Origin: Clostridiaceae bacterium
Lineage (GTDB): Bacteria; Bacillota; Clostridia; Peptostreptococcales; Natronincolaceae
Direction of reading: 5' to 3'
DNA: 64,000 bases
Assembly (NCBI GenBank): GCA_018432235.1
Contig: JAHDLO010000021.1
Coordinates: forward strand, 1 to 64,000
In this document: positions 24,841-33,616 of the stretch, in pieces
Position numbering within the stretch: the first letter of the stretch is position 1
How the letters are laid out: the number at the start of each line of letters is the position of its first letter
Program-made: the position numbers and the translations under genes
Notes under the pieces: generated by a model
What the model saw: only the letters and a program-made list of their open reading frames with translations
Told to the model about the DNA's origin: nothing
The model's database searches: none

Positions 24841-24865
24841 TCCACTCCCCGAGTGGATTTTTTCT
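24841..24865 (+). terminator. Terminator of the CAP lipoprotein gene
   Basis: TCCACTC-CCC-GAGTGGA followed by a run of T. Confidence 0.88.
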
Positions 24866-24909
24866 TATAATTCAATATATTTCAAAGATTAAAACTATAA
24901 GCATAGCCT

Positions 24910-24938
24910 TTGAAAGTTTATTTTCATTGTAGTATAAT
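24910..24938 (+). promoter_or_regulatory. Promoter of ilvE
   Basis: TTGAAA (24910-24915), a 17-base spacer and TATAAT (24933-24938). It implies a 5' leader of about 280 bases before ilvE, which contains the palindrome at 25014-25139. Confidence 0.75.
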
Positions 24939-25013
24939 GATTTTTAACAGCACTGCTGCTGCTAGAGGAAATCCTTTGCATAGTTGAAAAAATCGCATGA
25001 TGGGATGAGGCGT

Positions 25014-25139
25014 ATGTATATACAAAGTCAAAAGTTTCCTGCTTAGTGCCCGACGGGCTAATTTATTAAATTAAAAAATGTTATTAGCCCTAGGCAATGC
25101 GCGATAAACCTTTAACTTTGCATAACTAAAATATATACA
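25014..25139 (+). repeat. Palindromic element e3, candidate structured RNA in the ilvE leader
   Basis: Outer arms 25014-25035 and 25112-25139 (GTATATA with TATATAC; CAAAGTCAAAAGTTT against AAACCTTTAACTTTG) enclose box 1, TTCCTGCTTAGTG (25036-25048). Then come the inner stem GGGCTAAT/ATTAGCCC (25055-25062, 25083-25090) and box 2, GGCAATGCGCGA (25093-25104). The boxes recur with different but pairing stems at 53084-53196 and 59606-59877. It lies between a good promoter and the ilvE start, in sense orientation. Confidence 0.6.
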
Positions 25140-25225
25140 TTTAAACAACATCGCCTGCTGGAGAACAATTTGATATTAATTTGCACTTAATTTAAGTGAA
25201 TAACAATATGAAACGGAGGGTCTAT

Positions 25226-26251
25226 ATGAGTAAAACAGTAGATATTGAATGGAGCAAACTGGGTTTCAGTTACATGAAAACGGATTTACGCTACGTATCA
25301 ACCTGGAAGGATGGTCGATGGGATGAGGGGCAGTTGGTGGAGGACAATAAGCTGTCCATCAGTGAAGCATCTACAGCCCTGCACTATGGTCAGCAATGCT
25401 TTGAGGGGCTCAAGGCATACCGAACTAAAGACAATAAAATCCAGCTTTTCAGACCTGATCAAAATGCCATTCGTATGAACAACAGCTGTAGAAGAGTATT
25501 AATGCCTGAGGTGCCTGTGGAAAAATTTGTAGATGCTTGCCTACAGGTTGTTAAAGCAAATGAACATTTTGTGCCACCCTATGGCTCAGGAGCTACTTTA
25601 TATTTACGACCCTTCGTAATAGGGGTAGGAGACAATCTTGGTGTTAAGCCTGCACCCGAATTTATTTTTAGTGTATTTTGCGTTCCTGTAGGACCTTATT
25701 TCAAAGGTGGTATGGCTCCGGTTAACTTCGTCGTATCAGATTATGATCGTGCTGCACCCTTTGGTACAGGAGCTGCAAAGGTTGGGGGAAATTATGCCGG
25801 CAGCTTATATCCCCATGAAGAGGCGGTTAAAAAGGGCTTCCAGGACTGTATCTATCTTGATCCTCAAACCCATACAAAAATTGAAGAGGTTGGAGCGGCT
25901 AATTTCTTTGGTATTACCCATGACGATAAATTTGTTACACCTAAGTCTCCTTCTATTCTACCCAGCATTACTAAATATTCACTCATGCATATTGCATCAG
26001 AATACCTTGGTATGGGCATAGAGGAACGAGATGTCTTCATAGACTATCTTGATGAATTTAAAGAAGCTGGTGCCTGCGGTACTGCAGCAGTTATCACGCC
26101 AATAGGTGGAATCTCCTATAATGACGAGCTGCATGTATTCCACAGCGAAACCGAAGTAGGCCCTGTAACTAAAAAGCTATATGACACATTATACGGTATC
26201 CAATTCGGTGATATAGAAGCACCTGAAGGCTGGATTGTAGAAGTAAAATAA
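25226..26251 (+). CDS. ilvE: Branched-chain amino acid aminotransferase
   Basis: A 341-residue class IV PLP aminotransferase that makes the last step to valine, leucine and isoleucine. Family marks are [15 protein letters not shown] near the N-terminus, [17 protein letters not shown], and the lysine-bearing [14 protein letters not shown], the PLP site. The end, [20 protein letters not shown], is typical. The ATG at 25226 follows GGAGGG; the GTG at 25196 lacks a ribosome site. Its long 5' leader carries a palindromic element also found near the ilv-leu operon 28-34 kb away. A strong terminator follows. Confidence 0.95.
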   Translation: MSKTVDIEWSKLGFSYMKTDLRYVSTWKDGRWDEGQLVEDNKLSISEASTALHYGQQCFEGLKAYRTKDNKIQLFRPDQNAIRMNNSCRRVLMPEVPVEKFVDACLQVVKANEHFVPPYGSGATLYLRPFVIGVGDNLGVKPAPEFIFSVFCVPVGPYFKGGMAPVNFVVSDYDRAAPFGTGAAKVGGNYAGSLYPHEEAVKKGFQDCIYLDPQTHTKIEEVGAANFFGITHDDKFVTPKSPSILPSITKYSLMHIASEYLGMGIEERDVFIDYLDEFKEAGACGTAAVITPIGGISYNDELHVFHSETEVGPVTKKLYDTLYGIQFGDIEAPEGWIVEVK

Positions 26252-26258
26252 TGAATAA

Positions 26259-26289
26259 AGGGGTGGACAATGTCCACCCCTGATTTTTT
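26259..26289 (+). terminator. Terminator of ilvE
   Basis: AGGGGTGGAC-AAT-GTCCACCCCT, a perfect 10-bp stem, then GATTTTTT. Confidence 0.92.
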
Positions 26290-26316
26290 AATTCTTTATT
26301 CACTATTCGCTATGCC

Positions 26317-27195
26317 TTATTCCCTATCCTCTACGCCATGGTACTCCTCCAGATAGGAATATTGCTTCCCATCCTTTCGCCACCCCAGCACAGCCTCCAG
26401 CTTAACATTTGCAGCAGCTTTAAAGATCGATTTATCTACATCCTTAAAGGTCTTCTTCATCTCCTTAATCATGGCCTTGATTTCATGGCGCTTATTGCCT
26501 ATCTTTTTAGCCGCCACCATACAGGCACAGTTTAGCGGCCATATCCCATTGGAGCTTGTAAAATCCTCAATAGCCGACTCCTCTATCAAATATAGGGGTC
26601 TGATGAGCTCCAGCCCCTCAAAATTTGTGGATTTCAGCTTGGGCAGCATAGTGCCGAAGTTCCCAGTATAGAGTACATTCAACATTGTCGTCTCGATGAC
26701 ATCATTAAAATGGTGCCCCAAGGCCAGCTTATTGCAACCCAGCTCCTTGGCCTTATTATATAATATCCCCCGCCTCATTTTTGCACACATATAACAGGGA
26801 TAATCCTTGGCGATATCATCAATAATATTGAATACCCCCGAGTCAAATATATGAACTGGAATCTGAAGATATTGACAATTGTCCTCCAAAAGCCTTCTGA
26901 TGCTTTCATGGTAACCCGGGTCCATTGCAATAAATTCCAGTTGAAAATTGTCTCTGCCATGTCGCTTTAGCTCTTGAAAAAGCTTGGCCATCAGCAGGCT
27001 ATCCTTACCGCCGGAAATAGCAACAGCTATTCTGTCACCTTCCTCCACCAGTCTATATTCTGTGATAGCCCTCACGAATTTTGACCAGATGTCCTTACGA
27101 TACTTCTTGATAATGCTCTTTTCTATTTCTCTTAGACCTTTGCGTTCACTCAAGGGAACCAATATGTCACAGCCCTTACCTGCAATATCACTCAT
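26317..27195 (-). CDS. TtcA-like PP-loop ATPase, probable tRNA sulfur transferase
   Basis: A 292-residue protein with the PP-loop SGGKDS that adenylates tRNA bases before sulfur insertion. Cysteines lie in YPCYMCAKMRRGIL (CXXC) and NCACM, positions that in TtcA relatives bind an Fe-S cluster. ALGHHFNDVIETTMLN is another family motif. The ATG at 27195 follows GAGGTGA. TtcA (2-thiocytidine) is the closest named family, but related TtuA-type and uncharacterised members exist, so the target base is uncertain. It is followed on the same strand by no further gene before ilvE; rsgA lies upstream by 84 bases. Confidence 0.75.
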   Translation of the reverse strand: MSDIAGKGCDILVPLSERKGLREIEKSIIKKYRKDIWSKFVRAITEYRLVEEGDRIAVAISGGKDSLLMAKLFQELKRHGRDNFQLEFIAMDPGYHESIRRLLEDNCQYLQIPVHIFDSGVFNIIDDIAKDYPCYMCAKMRRGILYNKAKELGCNKLALGHHFNDVIETTMLNVLYTGNFGTMLPKLKSTNFEGLELIRPLYLIEESAIEDFTSSNGIWPLNCACMVAAKKIGNKRHEIKAMIKEMKKTFKDVDKSIFKAAANVKLEAVLGWRKDGKQYSYLEEYHGVEDRE

Positions 27196-27279
27196 ACTAT
27201 CACCTCTTTTCCCCAAGCTATTATAACACAGTTGGTTTCTTTGTCCTATAACTTTATCCTTTATTATTATCTGTTATTA

Positions 27280-28323
27280 TTATCTTTTATAGCCCTTACC
27301 GGAACCAATGACTTCCTTTTTTCTTCTGTAAAGCGCTATTCTATCCTGCTTTTTCTCCTGATATTTTATTTCCTTTTGGAGCTTTAGATAGCTCTGATAT
27401 CTTTCTGGAGATAGCGTTCCTGTTTCTAATGCCGCCATTACACCACAGCCCGGCTCATTATTGTGACTGCAGTCCTTGAAACGACATTTTTCAGATAGCG
27501 CTTCTATGTCGGCAAAGGTCTCCGACAAGCCCTCCTCACCTTCCCAAAGCTGCAGCTCCCTCATGCCTGGCGTATCGATCACCATGCCTCCCGCCTTTAG
27601 CTTTATTAATTGTCTGAAGGTGGTGGTATGTCTCCCCTTATCATCCTGTCCAATTTCCTGTATCTCCAGTAGCGCCTCCCCCATCAGCCTATTGACCAGA
27701 GAGCTTTTCCCTACACCTGATGAGCCCATCAGCACTATGGTTTTCCCTATACTGCAATAGTCCTTTAAGTCATCAAAGCCTCTGCCATCCATATTGCTAA
27801 TGATATGGACCTTCACCCCCATTGCCACCGACTGAAGCCGTAGGGACTGTGCCTCTGGGTTCAAGGATAAATCCGCCTTAGTCAGTATAAGCACTGGAGT
27901 AGCACCGCTTTCCCAGGCTAGGGTTAAATATCTCTCTATCCTTCTCAAATTAAGCTCCTTATTCAAGGAGCTGACGATAAACACATAGTCAAAATTTGCT
28001 GCAACCACCTGCTCCTCGATCATTCTACCTGCCACCTTTCGAGAAAAGCAGCTCCTTCTTTTTAGAATACCATGAATCGTAGCCTTGCCCTCCGCTGGCC
28101 TCGTGCTGACTGCCACCCAATCCCCTACGGCAGGAAAATCCTCATAGCCCTTGGAATTAAAGCGATATTTTCCAGAAACCTCCGCCAGCAGTTCCCCCTC
28201 CTCAGTCATAATCCTATAAATATGCTTATGCTCAACAATAACTCTACCTGCCTTAAATGTCTTATCACCAAATTCCTGAAGGCAATTGCTCCAATATACA
28301 TTCCATCCATAATCCTTTAGCAT
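27280..28323 (-). CDS. rsgA: Small ribosomal subunit maturation GTPase RsgA
   Basis: A 347-residue circularly permuted GTPase that assists 30S maturation. The motif order is permuted as expected: LTKADL (G4), then the P-loop GSSGVGKSSL, GRHTTTF and DTPGM. An N-terminal OB-fold is present. A C-terminal zinc region has Cys and His ligands in CRFKDCSHNNEPGC. The ATG follows AGGAGAGA. Probably in one unit with the downstream PP-loop gene. Confidence 0.95.
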   Translation of the reverse strand: MLKDYGWNVYWSNCLQEFGDKTFKAGRVIVEHKHIYRIMTEEGELLAEVSGKYRFNSKGYEDFPAVGDWVAVSTRPAEGKATIHGILKRRSCFSRKVAGRMIEEQVVAANFDYVFIVSSLNKELNLRRIERYLTLAWESGATPVLILTKADLSLNPEAQSLRLQSVAMGVKVHIISNMDGRGFDDLKDYCSIGKTIVLMGSSGVGKSSLVNRLMGEALLEIQEIGQDDKGRHTTTFRQLIKLKAGGMVIDTPGMRELQLWEGEEGLSETFADIEALSEKCRFKDCSHNNEPGCGVMAALETGTLSPERYQSYLKLQKEIKYQEKKQDRIALYRRKKEVIGSGKGYKR

Positions 28324-28655
28324 TTACACTCTCTCCTATCTTTAACTGGATATAAAGCGCCCTAGCTATATGCTGCTACTCCTGAAAATGGACATAAAAA
28401 TCCCGCAGAATAACCGCCTGCGGGAATATGACTTATATTTATACTTAACAGGTGTCAGCTATTTTAAATAAGGACAATTCAAAAACATCCTCTATCGATG
28501 TCCCATCAACAGGAAAGTTTTAGATATATCCTTATAGGGCTATGTAGTTAATGAAATTTCACCTCTCTAAGCTTTTTCATAAAACAACACTCCCTTCACC
28601 TGTAGTTATTTACCATTAATTTTAGTATAACCATCCCCTTAGCTTTTATCAAGGC
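28324..28655. other. 332-base gap upstream of rsgA
   Basis: It contains one terminator-like hairpin (28396-28425). On the minus strand a ribosome site (GAAGGGA) precedes a 10-codon frame at 28580-28548. Open sequence coding for a peptide ending in SIEDVFELSLFKIADTC follows in another frame without a start. This could be a decayed small gene, but support is weak. Confidence 0.25.
28396..28425 (-). terminator. Terminator-like hairpin
   Basis: TCCCGCAG (28401-28408) pairs with CTGCGGGA (28418-28425); on the minus strand five T follow. It would end transcripts arriving from the ferredoxin-type gene before rsgA. Confidence 0.7.
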
Positions 28656-29924
28656 TTATTTATAGGACCTGCTGAGTAATTTGTCTAAATATACAGATTT
28701 CATCTGCTTACTGGCCATAGCTTTTTTAATTGGGGATAGCTTTAAAATCGCCGACAGAATAGCTGCCATAGCTCTATGACTGCTCAAAGCCTGATTATCA
28801 AATATCAAATCCTGCAGCATACCCTTTTCAATTGCCATCAGAACAGTACGATGCACTGAATTGGCAGGTGTAATGATTTGCTCATTTCTACGCTCCAGCA
28901 TTAGACTTTTTTGGGGACATCCCCTAACACATACACCGCAACCAAGGCAAATGTTCTCGTCGATATTAATTCGATTGCTGCTGTCCGCCAGTTTTTCCTT
29001 GCTGATGGCATCAATGGGGCAAAGCTTTACGCATTTACCACAGCTATTGCAGGTATCGTAATTAACCCTCGGGATATATGCAGTGGTTTGAACAGGCTGA
29101 AGCATGCCAAATCGCTTTGCTGTCACCAATGCCTCGCAGCAGCAGCCACAGCAATTACAGATAAAGGTGACATTTTCTCTAACATTTTCACCGCATTGCA
29201 CAAGATTGCTCTCATAAGCCTGATGCAATAGCTCCAACCCCTCTACCACATCGACTTTTCTGGCAAATTTATGCCTGATTAGAGATGCAGCGGTGTTATT
29301 AAAGGTCATGCATATGTCCATCGGGGCATCGCAGGCCTTGCCGACATGCTGCATTTTATGCCTGCAGTAGCACATACTGATTCCAATGTGTGAGGCCGAT
29401 TCAATGATATGGCTTGCCCGCTCGAAATCCAAAATAGAAACCATGTTTTCATTGGTCAGCACCGCCTCCTGTACAAAAACCCTTCCTAGACGCGTCTCTG
29501 TACTGAAAAACAGCTCCTTGATAAAATCCTCTTCAACATTCAAGTATTGATAAAACAGCTGCCCTAGCAGCGGCTGATCGATATCTCCCCTTGTCCGCAT
29601 CATAGAAAACTCGAAGAAGCCCGCCATTGGAGGCGGCAGCATATAGTTTTTGATCCCCTTATTATCTATATCCAGTAATAATGCTCTACTGGCCAGCGTC
29701 TCCAGTATTCCCTCTGCCTCCTTTTCATTTGTTTTCCATGCCCTAGCAGCAGCCTTAACTGTAAAGGGCTTAATCGGCAATAGGGCCACCAGCTGAGCCT
29801 CCCTTTCATCAAACAGCACCCGCAATATCCTATAAAGCGTATCGGAGGGAGGCGCCCCTTGAGGAAAGCGATTCAATCTTTCTTCAAGCCTTTTATAGGC
29901 TGTCTTAGCAGTTATATGAGACAA
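28656..29924 (-). CDS. 4Fe-4S ferredoxin-type protein with N-terminal winged helix
   Basis: A cytoplasmic protein of about 422 residues with no named function. The N-terminal 100 residues look like a winged-helix DNA-binding or protein-interaction domain. A middle region is rich in Cys (MCYCRHKM, and CNCCGCCCEAL). At about residues 300-365 there are two [4Fe-4S] motifs, CNSCGKCVKLCP and CLGCGVCVRGCP. This layout occurs in clostridial proteins thought to be redox-linked regulators or electron carriers. The start is uncertain: a TTG at 29924 follows GGTGGTGA at good spacing and is preferred over a longer frame reaching 29966. Confidence 0.7.
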   Translation of the reverse strand: MSHITAKTAYKRLEERLNRFPQGAPPSDTLYRILRVLFDEREAQLVALLPIKPFTVKAAARAWKTNEKEAEGILETLASRALLLDIDNKGIKNYMLPPPMAGFFEFSMMRTRGDIDQPLLGQLFYQYLNVEEDFIKELFFSTETRLGRVFVQEAVLTNENMVSILDFERASHIIESASHIGISMCYCRHKMQHVGKACDAPMDICMTFNNTAASLIRHKFARKVDVVEGLELLHQAYESNLVQCGENVRENVTFICNCCGCCCEALVTAKRFGMLQPVQTTAYIPRVNYDTCNSCGKCVKLCPIDAISKEKLADSSNRINIDENICLGCGVCVRGCPQKSLMLERRNEQIITPANSVHRTVLMAIEKGMLQDLIFDNQALSSHRAMAAILSAILKLSPIKKAMASKQMKSVYLDKLLSRSYK

Positions 29925-29951
29925 AATCTTCACCACCCATAAGTTATCATA

Positions 29952-29988
29952 TTGACAGTATAGCACATTTTTACTATAATTTGTCTCA
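29952..29988. promoter_or_regulatory. Overlapping divergent promoters
   Basis: On the plus strand TTGACA (29952-29957), 17 bases, then TATAAT (29975-29980), a perfect sigma-A consensus, though no plus-strand gene follows. On the minus strand an extended -10, TGCTATACT, overlaps it and fits the ferredoxin-type gene. A 15-base direct repeat, GTATAGCACATTTTT, occurs at 29958-29972 and again at 30080-30094. Confidence 0.5.
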
Positions 29989-30013
29989 GTTTCTATAATT
30001 ATCTAAATCAACC

Positions 30014-30046
30014 ACAAAAAAAGACCATAGGGAATTCCTTGGTCAT
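30014..30046 (-). terminator. Terminator of the hybrid kinase pair
   Basis: GACCA (30023-30027) pairs with TGGTC (30040-30044), extended by GG/CC pairs; on the minus strand seven T follow. Confidence 0.65.
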
Positions 30047-30146
30047 TTGAGCATCAACAATTTGATTTAAAGCGGAAGCGTATAGCACATTTTTTATACA
30101 ATGGTACCTTCTCTCTTATAATGGGATCAATGACACCCACAGGCTC

Positions 30147-32126
30147 TTATTCGCTTTTTATCCATGCATCGATTTTTTGTATCAGATTGTCGTAATCTAC
30201 AGGCTTGGTGATATAGTCATTTGCACCTGCTGCCATACATTGTTCCCTATCACTCCTTCTCGACTGAGCTGATACAACGATTATCGGAATATCCTTAAAT
30301 CCTTCCTTTTCCCTGATAATTCTGATTACTTGATGGCCGTCCATGACTGGCATCATAATATCTATCAATATCAGCTCTATTGCCTCCTTCTTCAACAGCT
30401 CTAATGCCGTCTCACCATCTTGAGCCTCTAAAATTTCAGCACCACAAGCCTCTAAAATAGACGCCATCACAAAGACGTTTTTGGGGTCATCATCTACAAC
30501 TAAAATTTTTCTGTCATCAAGTCTTAACGAATGCTCTTTATTGGCCTTTAGTGTATGATAAAGGGTTGCATATGAATAGCCCTGTCCCTCTGGTTTAGCT
30601 TCATTTAAAATATCTAATGTCGTCGCACATTCATCAGTCTCAAGCTCCTGGTATCCCCCCGGCTTTACCCCTAAATATAGCTCAAAGCAGCTGCCACCAC
30701 CTACAGTGCTTCTAACCTTAATATCTGCTCCCATTAAATTCGCCAGTTTTTTAGATATGGAAAGGCCCAGACCTGTTCCTCCAAATCTACGGGAAATAGA
30801 GCCATCCTCCTGCTGAAACTCTTCAAAGATTAAATCGATATTTTCCTTAGAAATTCCTATTCCTGTATCTGTAACGGCGAAGACTACCCTTTCTTCCTCT
30901 TCAAGTTGTACCTTCAGTGTTACCTGACCTGTGGCAGTGAATTTCAAAGCATTAGAAAGGAAGTTTCTCAGTATTTGGGATATTTTGTTATAATCGCCAA
31001 ATAGCATGATGCTGGCATTATCCTCCACCTTAAATTCAATGTTCTTCTCCTCTGCAAAGCTTTGAAATAATTGCTGAAGCTCCTTTACAAGCTTTCCAGA
31101 ATAAAAGTGTGTTTCATTTAAATCCATTCTTCCAGCTTCAATCTTCGATAGGTCCAGAATTTCATCGATTAATCTCAATAACTCCTTACCAGAGCTATTG
31201 ATAATTGAAAGCTTTTCCAGCTGAGGCTGATTTAACTGCTCATCCTTTTGCTTCATTAACAATGTCGATAATAATATTATAGAGTTTAAAGGCGTCCTAA
31301 GCTCATGGGACATATTTGCCAAGAATTCCGACTTATACCTACTAGCCTCCTCCAGCTTTCGAGAGTAGCTTAATAATTCCTGCTTTGATCGCCGTAGCTT
31401 CTTGTTTCTTGTATTTAAAAGCCTGGATTGGCCCTTCAACAGCTGATGCTGTTCCTCTGATGCAGACAGTGCATGCATTAGTTCTGAAATGTCATGTATT
31501 ATCTGCATAAACAGCAAAAATAACAGAACTATTATGCCTGCAAATAAATATATCATTAACTTACTAACATTTACTAAAGTTGAAGATTGATATACAAAAT
31601 CCTTAGCTTTTTTTTCAGAAAGCTGAGTAATATGCAAGAGTTGATCCTCTATTTCAGATACATTACTATTGCTGTCGCTGAGGAAGGCTTCTATATCAAT
31701 ATTCCCAAGCCCCTGTTTCTTAAGGGCCAGCATTTCCTTATGTCGGCCTCTCCATTCAAAGAATTTATTGTAGGTCTCATTTGCCAATAGATCTATTTCC
31801 TCAATGCTTTTATAATTAAATATTGCCTCCAGCTTTTCTAACGCCATGCCTTCCAGGTCGTTGTTCTCCTTCTCTATTTCATCAATGATCTCAGGGCTTT
31901 CTGATAGCAATTGATTACTTACTCCCTTTTCTATTTTTAGAACATAGGAAAGGGCCTCCTTAGCAGAATTTGAGATCTTTAATGGCCCGTATTCTAACCT
32001 TGCTGTAATATCCGACAGCTCCTTCATTTTCACTTTGGTGAAGAAGCCGTAGCAGGAAAATGCAGCAATCCAGCATACCAGCATAACTATTAGCTTTTTC
32101 TGAATGCTCAAACTAAAACCCTTCAA
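30147..32126 (-). CDS. Hybrid sensor histidine kinase (HK-receiver)
   Basis: A 659-residue membrane kinase. Two membrane helices (about 10-28 and 190-212) flank an extracytoplasmic helical sensor domain. A coiled coil follows, then HisKA with ANMSHELRTPLNS, an ATPase domain (N box NFLSNALKF, DTGIGISKENIDLIFEEF, GGTGLGLSI), and a C-terminal receiver whose phospho-Asp lies in LILIDIMMPVMDG. The likely start is a TTG at 32126 behind GGGGTGG. It lies 20 bases after another kinase with the reverse domain order, so the two probably form one phosphorelay. No DNA-binding output is adjacent, so the output is unknown. Confidence 0.88.
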   Translation of the reverse strand: MKGFSLSIQKKLIVMLVCWIAAFSCYGFFTKVKMKELSDITARLEYGPLKISNSAKEALSYVLKIEKGVSNQLLSESPEIIDEIEKENNDLEGMALEKLEAIFNYKSIEEIDLLANETYNKFFEWRGRHKEMLALKKQGLGNIDIEAFLSDSNSNVSEIEDQLLHITQLSEKKAKDFVYQSSTLVNVSKLMIYLFAGIIVLLFLLFMQIIHDISELMHALSASEEQHQLLKGQSRLLNTRNKKLRRSKQELLSYSRKLEEASRYKSEFLANMSHELRTPLNSIILLSTLLMKQKDEQLNQPQLEKLSIINSSGKELLRLIDEILDLSKIEAGRMDLNETHFYSGKLVKELQQLFQSFAEEKNIEFKVEDNASIMLFGDYNKISQILRNFLSNALKFTATGQVTLKVQLEEEERVVFAVTDTGIGISKENIDLIFEEFQQEDGSISRRFGGTGLGLSISKKLANLMGADIKVRSTVGGGSCFELYLGVKPGGYQELETDECATTLDILNEAKPEGQGYSYATLYHTLKANKEHSLRLDDRKILVVDDDPKNVFVMASILEACGAEILEAQDGETALELLKKEAIELILIDIMMPVMDGHQVIRIIREKEGFKDIPIIVVSAQSRRSDREQCMAAGANDYITKPVDYDNLIQKIDAWIKSE

Positions 32127-32146
32127 AATACCACCCCTGATATATG

Positions 32147-33433
32147 TTAAATAGCAGTGTCCATAAAATAAATATCCGAAAACTCAACTTGAACCTTTTG
32201 AATTGCATTTTCACAAGTGGAATAATGAAGCGTCGCCTCTTCAGATGCCATCATCCCTAATCCCTTAGGCAACTGAACCAAGAACTCACTGCCTTCATTT
32301 TCCCAGCTGTTGAGGTAGATTTGTCCGCCATGCATCTCTACCAGCGACTTTACCAGATTAAGTCCGATCCCACTGCCCTCATGTCTTCTGGTTAAAAGCT
32401 CATCTGCCTGCTTAAAGCGTTCAAAAATAATCTGCTGTTTTTCCTGTGGAATACCAATCCCCGTATCCTTTATCTTTATTATTACAGAATGTTCTTCCTC
32501 CATCAGGCTTACAAAAATAGTACCTCCAACAGGCGTGAATTTTATCGCATTTGACAAAAGATTTAGCATTATTCTTTCGATGGCATTGATATCACATGCT
32601 ACATTGACCTCTTCTGCCTCTGTATCAAATATCAGTTTGATCCCCTTATTTTCAACATATTCTGCTACCGATAGGGTGATACACTCACAAATATTAACGA
32701 TGTTGCAGCTTTGCATGCTTATCTCAAAATGGCCGGAGTCAATTTTTGTAATATCTATGAGATTGTTTACCAATCTTAATAGCCTATTGCAATTTTGTAC
32801 TTGAACTGCAATCTTTTTGCTGATTTGCTTTCTATCCAGTTCATCATCATTATTGAGATAGTAGGATATCAGCTGGTTTGTGCTCATAATAATATTGAGG
32901 GGTGTCCTTAGCTCATGAGATATATTGGCCAAAAAAATATTTTTTGCCTCATTAGCTGCCTCGGCTTCCTCCTTAGCCCTTCTAAGCTCTTTCGTCTGCT
33001 CGTTGACCTTCTCCTCCAGAATGACATTCATTTTTCTTTCCTTTTCAATCAGCTTTAGATACACATTGATTCTATTAATCAGCTGATATTCATCGATGGG
33101 CTTGGTCAGATAGTCAACGGCACCGACGCCAAATCCTCTATTCTTAAAATCATCATTGGTATACGAGGCTGACAAAAAAACAATAGGGATATCCTTTGTT
33201 TTCTTTCTTGCCTTCACTAAAGTTGCCAGTTCGAAGCCATCCATTCCCTCCATTTGAACATCAAGAATAATTAAATCCACAGTATTCCTAATCAGCTCCT
33301 GAAGTGCTCTTTGTCCGCAATCCGCTTCAATCACTGTCGCATCAATATATTGCTGGAGTAGATTCCTTAGTGTGAATAGATTATTCTTATTGTCATCGAC
33401 TATAAGAATCTTGTAGGGAGAATTCTTAACCAT
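32147..33433 (-). CDS. Receiver-histidine kinase hybrid
   Basis: A 428-residue soluble protein. An N-terminal receiver (ILIVDDNKNN, phospho-Asp in LIILDVQMEGMDG, then YLTKPI) is joined by a coiled coil to HisKA (ANISHELRTPLNI) and an ATPase domain (DTGIGIPQEKQQIIFERF, GSGIGLNL). With no membrane segment it must be driven by another kinase, most simply the adjacent membrane hybrid kinase. The ATG follows GGAGTGA. Such REC-HK proteins act as intermediates in multistep relays, which is inference for this pair. Confidence 0.88.
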   Translation of the reverse strand: MVKNSPYKILIVDDNKNNLFTLRNLLQQYIDATVIEADCGQRALQELIRNTVDLIILDVQMEGMDGFELATLVKARKKTKDIPIVFLSASYTNDDFKNRGFGVGAVDYLTKPIDEYQLINRINVYLKLIEKERKMNVILEEKVNEQTKELRRAKEEAEAANEAKNIFLANISHELRTPLNIIMSTNQLISYYLNNDDELDRKQISKKIAVQVQNCNRLLRLVNNLIDITKIDSGHFEISMQSCNIVNICECITLSVAEYVENKGIKLIFDTEAEEVNVACDINAIERIMLNLLSNAIKFTPVGGTIFVSLMEEEHSVIIKIKDTGIGIPQEKQQIIFERFKQADELLTRRHEGSGIGLNLVKSLVEMHGGQIYLNSWENEGSEFLVQLPKGLGMMASEEATLHYSTCENAIQKVQVEFSDIYFMDTAI

Positions 33434-33573
33434 TTATTTTTTCACTCCATTATTCTTTTACTATTACATCCAAAACCTTGATATATTACCAAATATTAGA
33501 TATAACCTTTTATTATTCTCTACAGATTTTCAGAATCCCTTTTTTTAAATGATATTTAACGACGATTTAAAAA

Positions 33574-33606
33574 ATAATGACAGAAGTCCTAGAACCCTGT
33601 CATTAT
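33574..33606 (-). terminator. Terminator of the DEAD-box helicase gene
   Basis: ATAATGACAG pairs with CTGTCATTAT (33597-33606); the minus-strand stem is followed by T-rich sequence. Confidence 0.8.
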
Positions 33607-33616
33607 CAGCCATCAA

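Noticed and set aside
25014..25225. T-box leader for ilvE
   Set aside because: No T-box sequence (AGGGTGGNACCGCG) and no antiterminator/terminator pair; the leader instead holds the palindromic element.
28548..28580. 10-codon frame MKKLREVKFH behind a ribosome site, followed by open sequence in another frame
   Set aside because: Too short and without a recognisable relative. It may be a decayed small gene, but that cannot be shown from this sequence.
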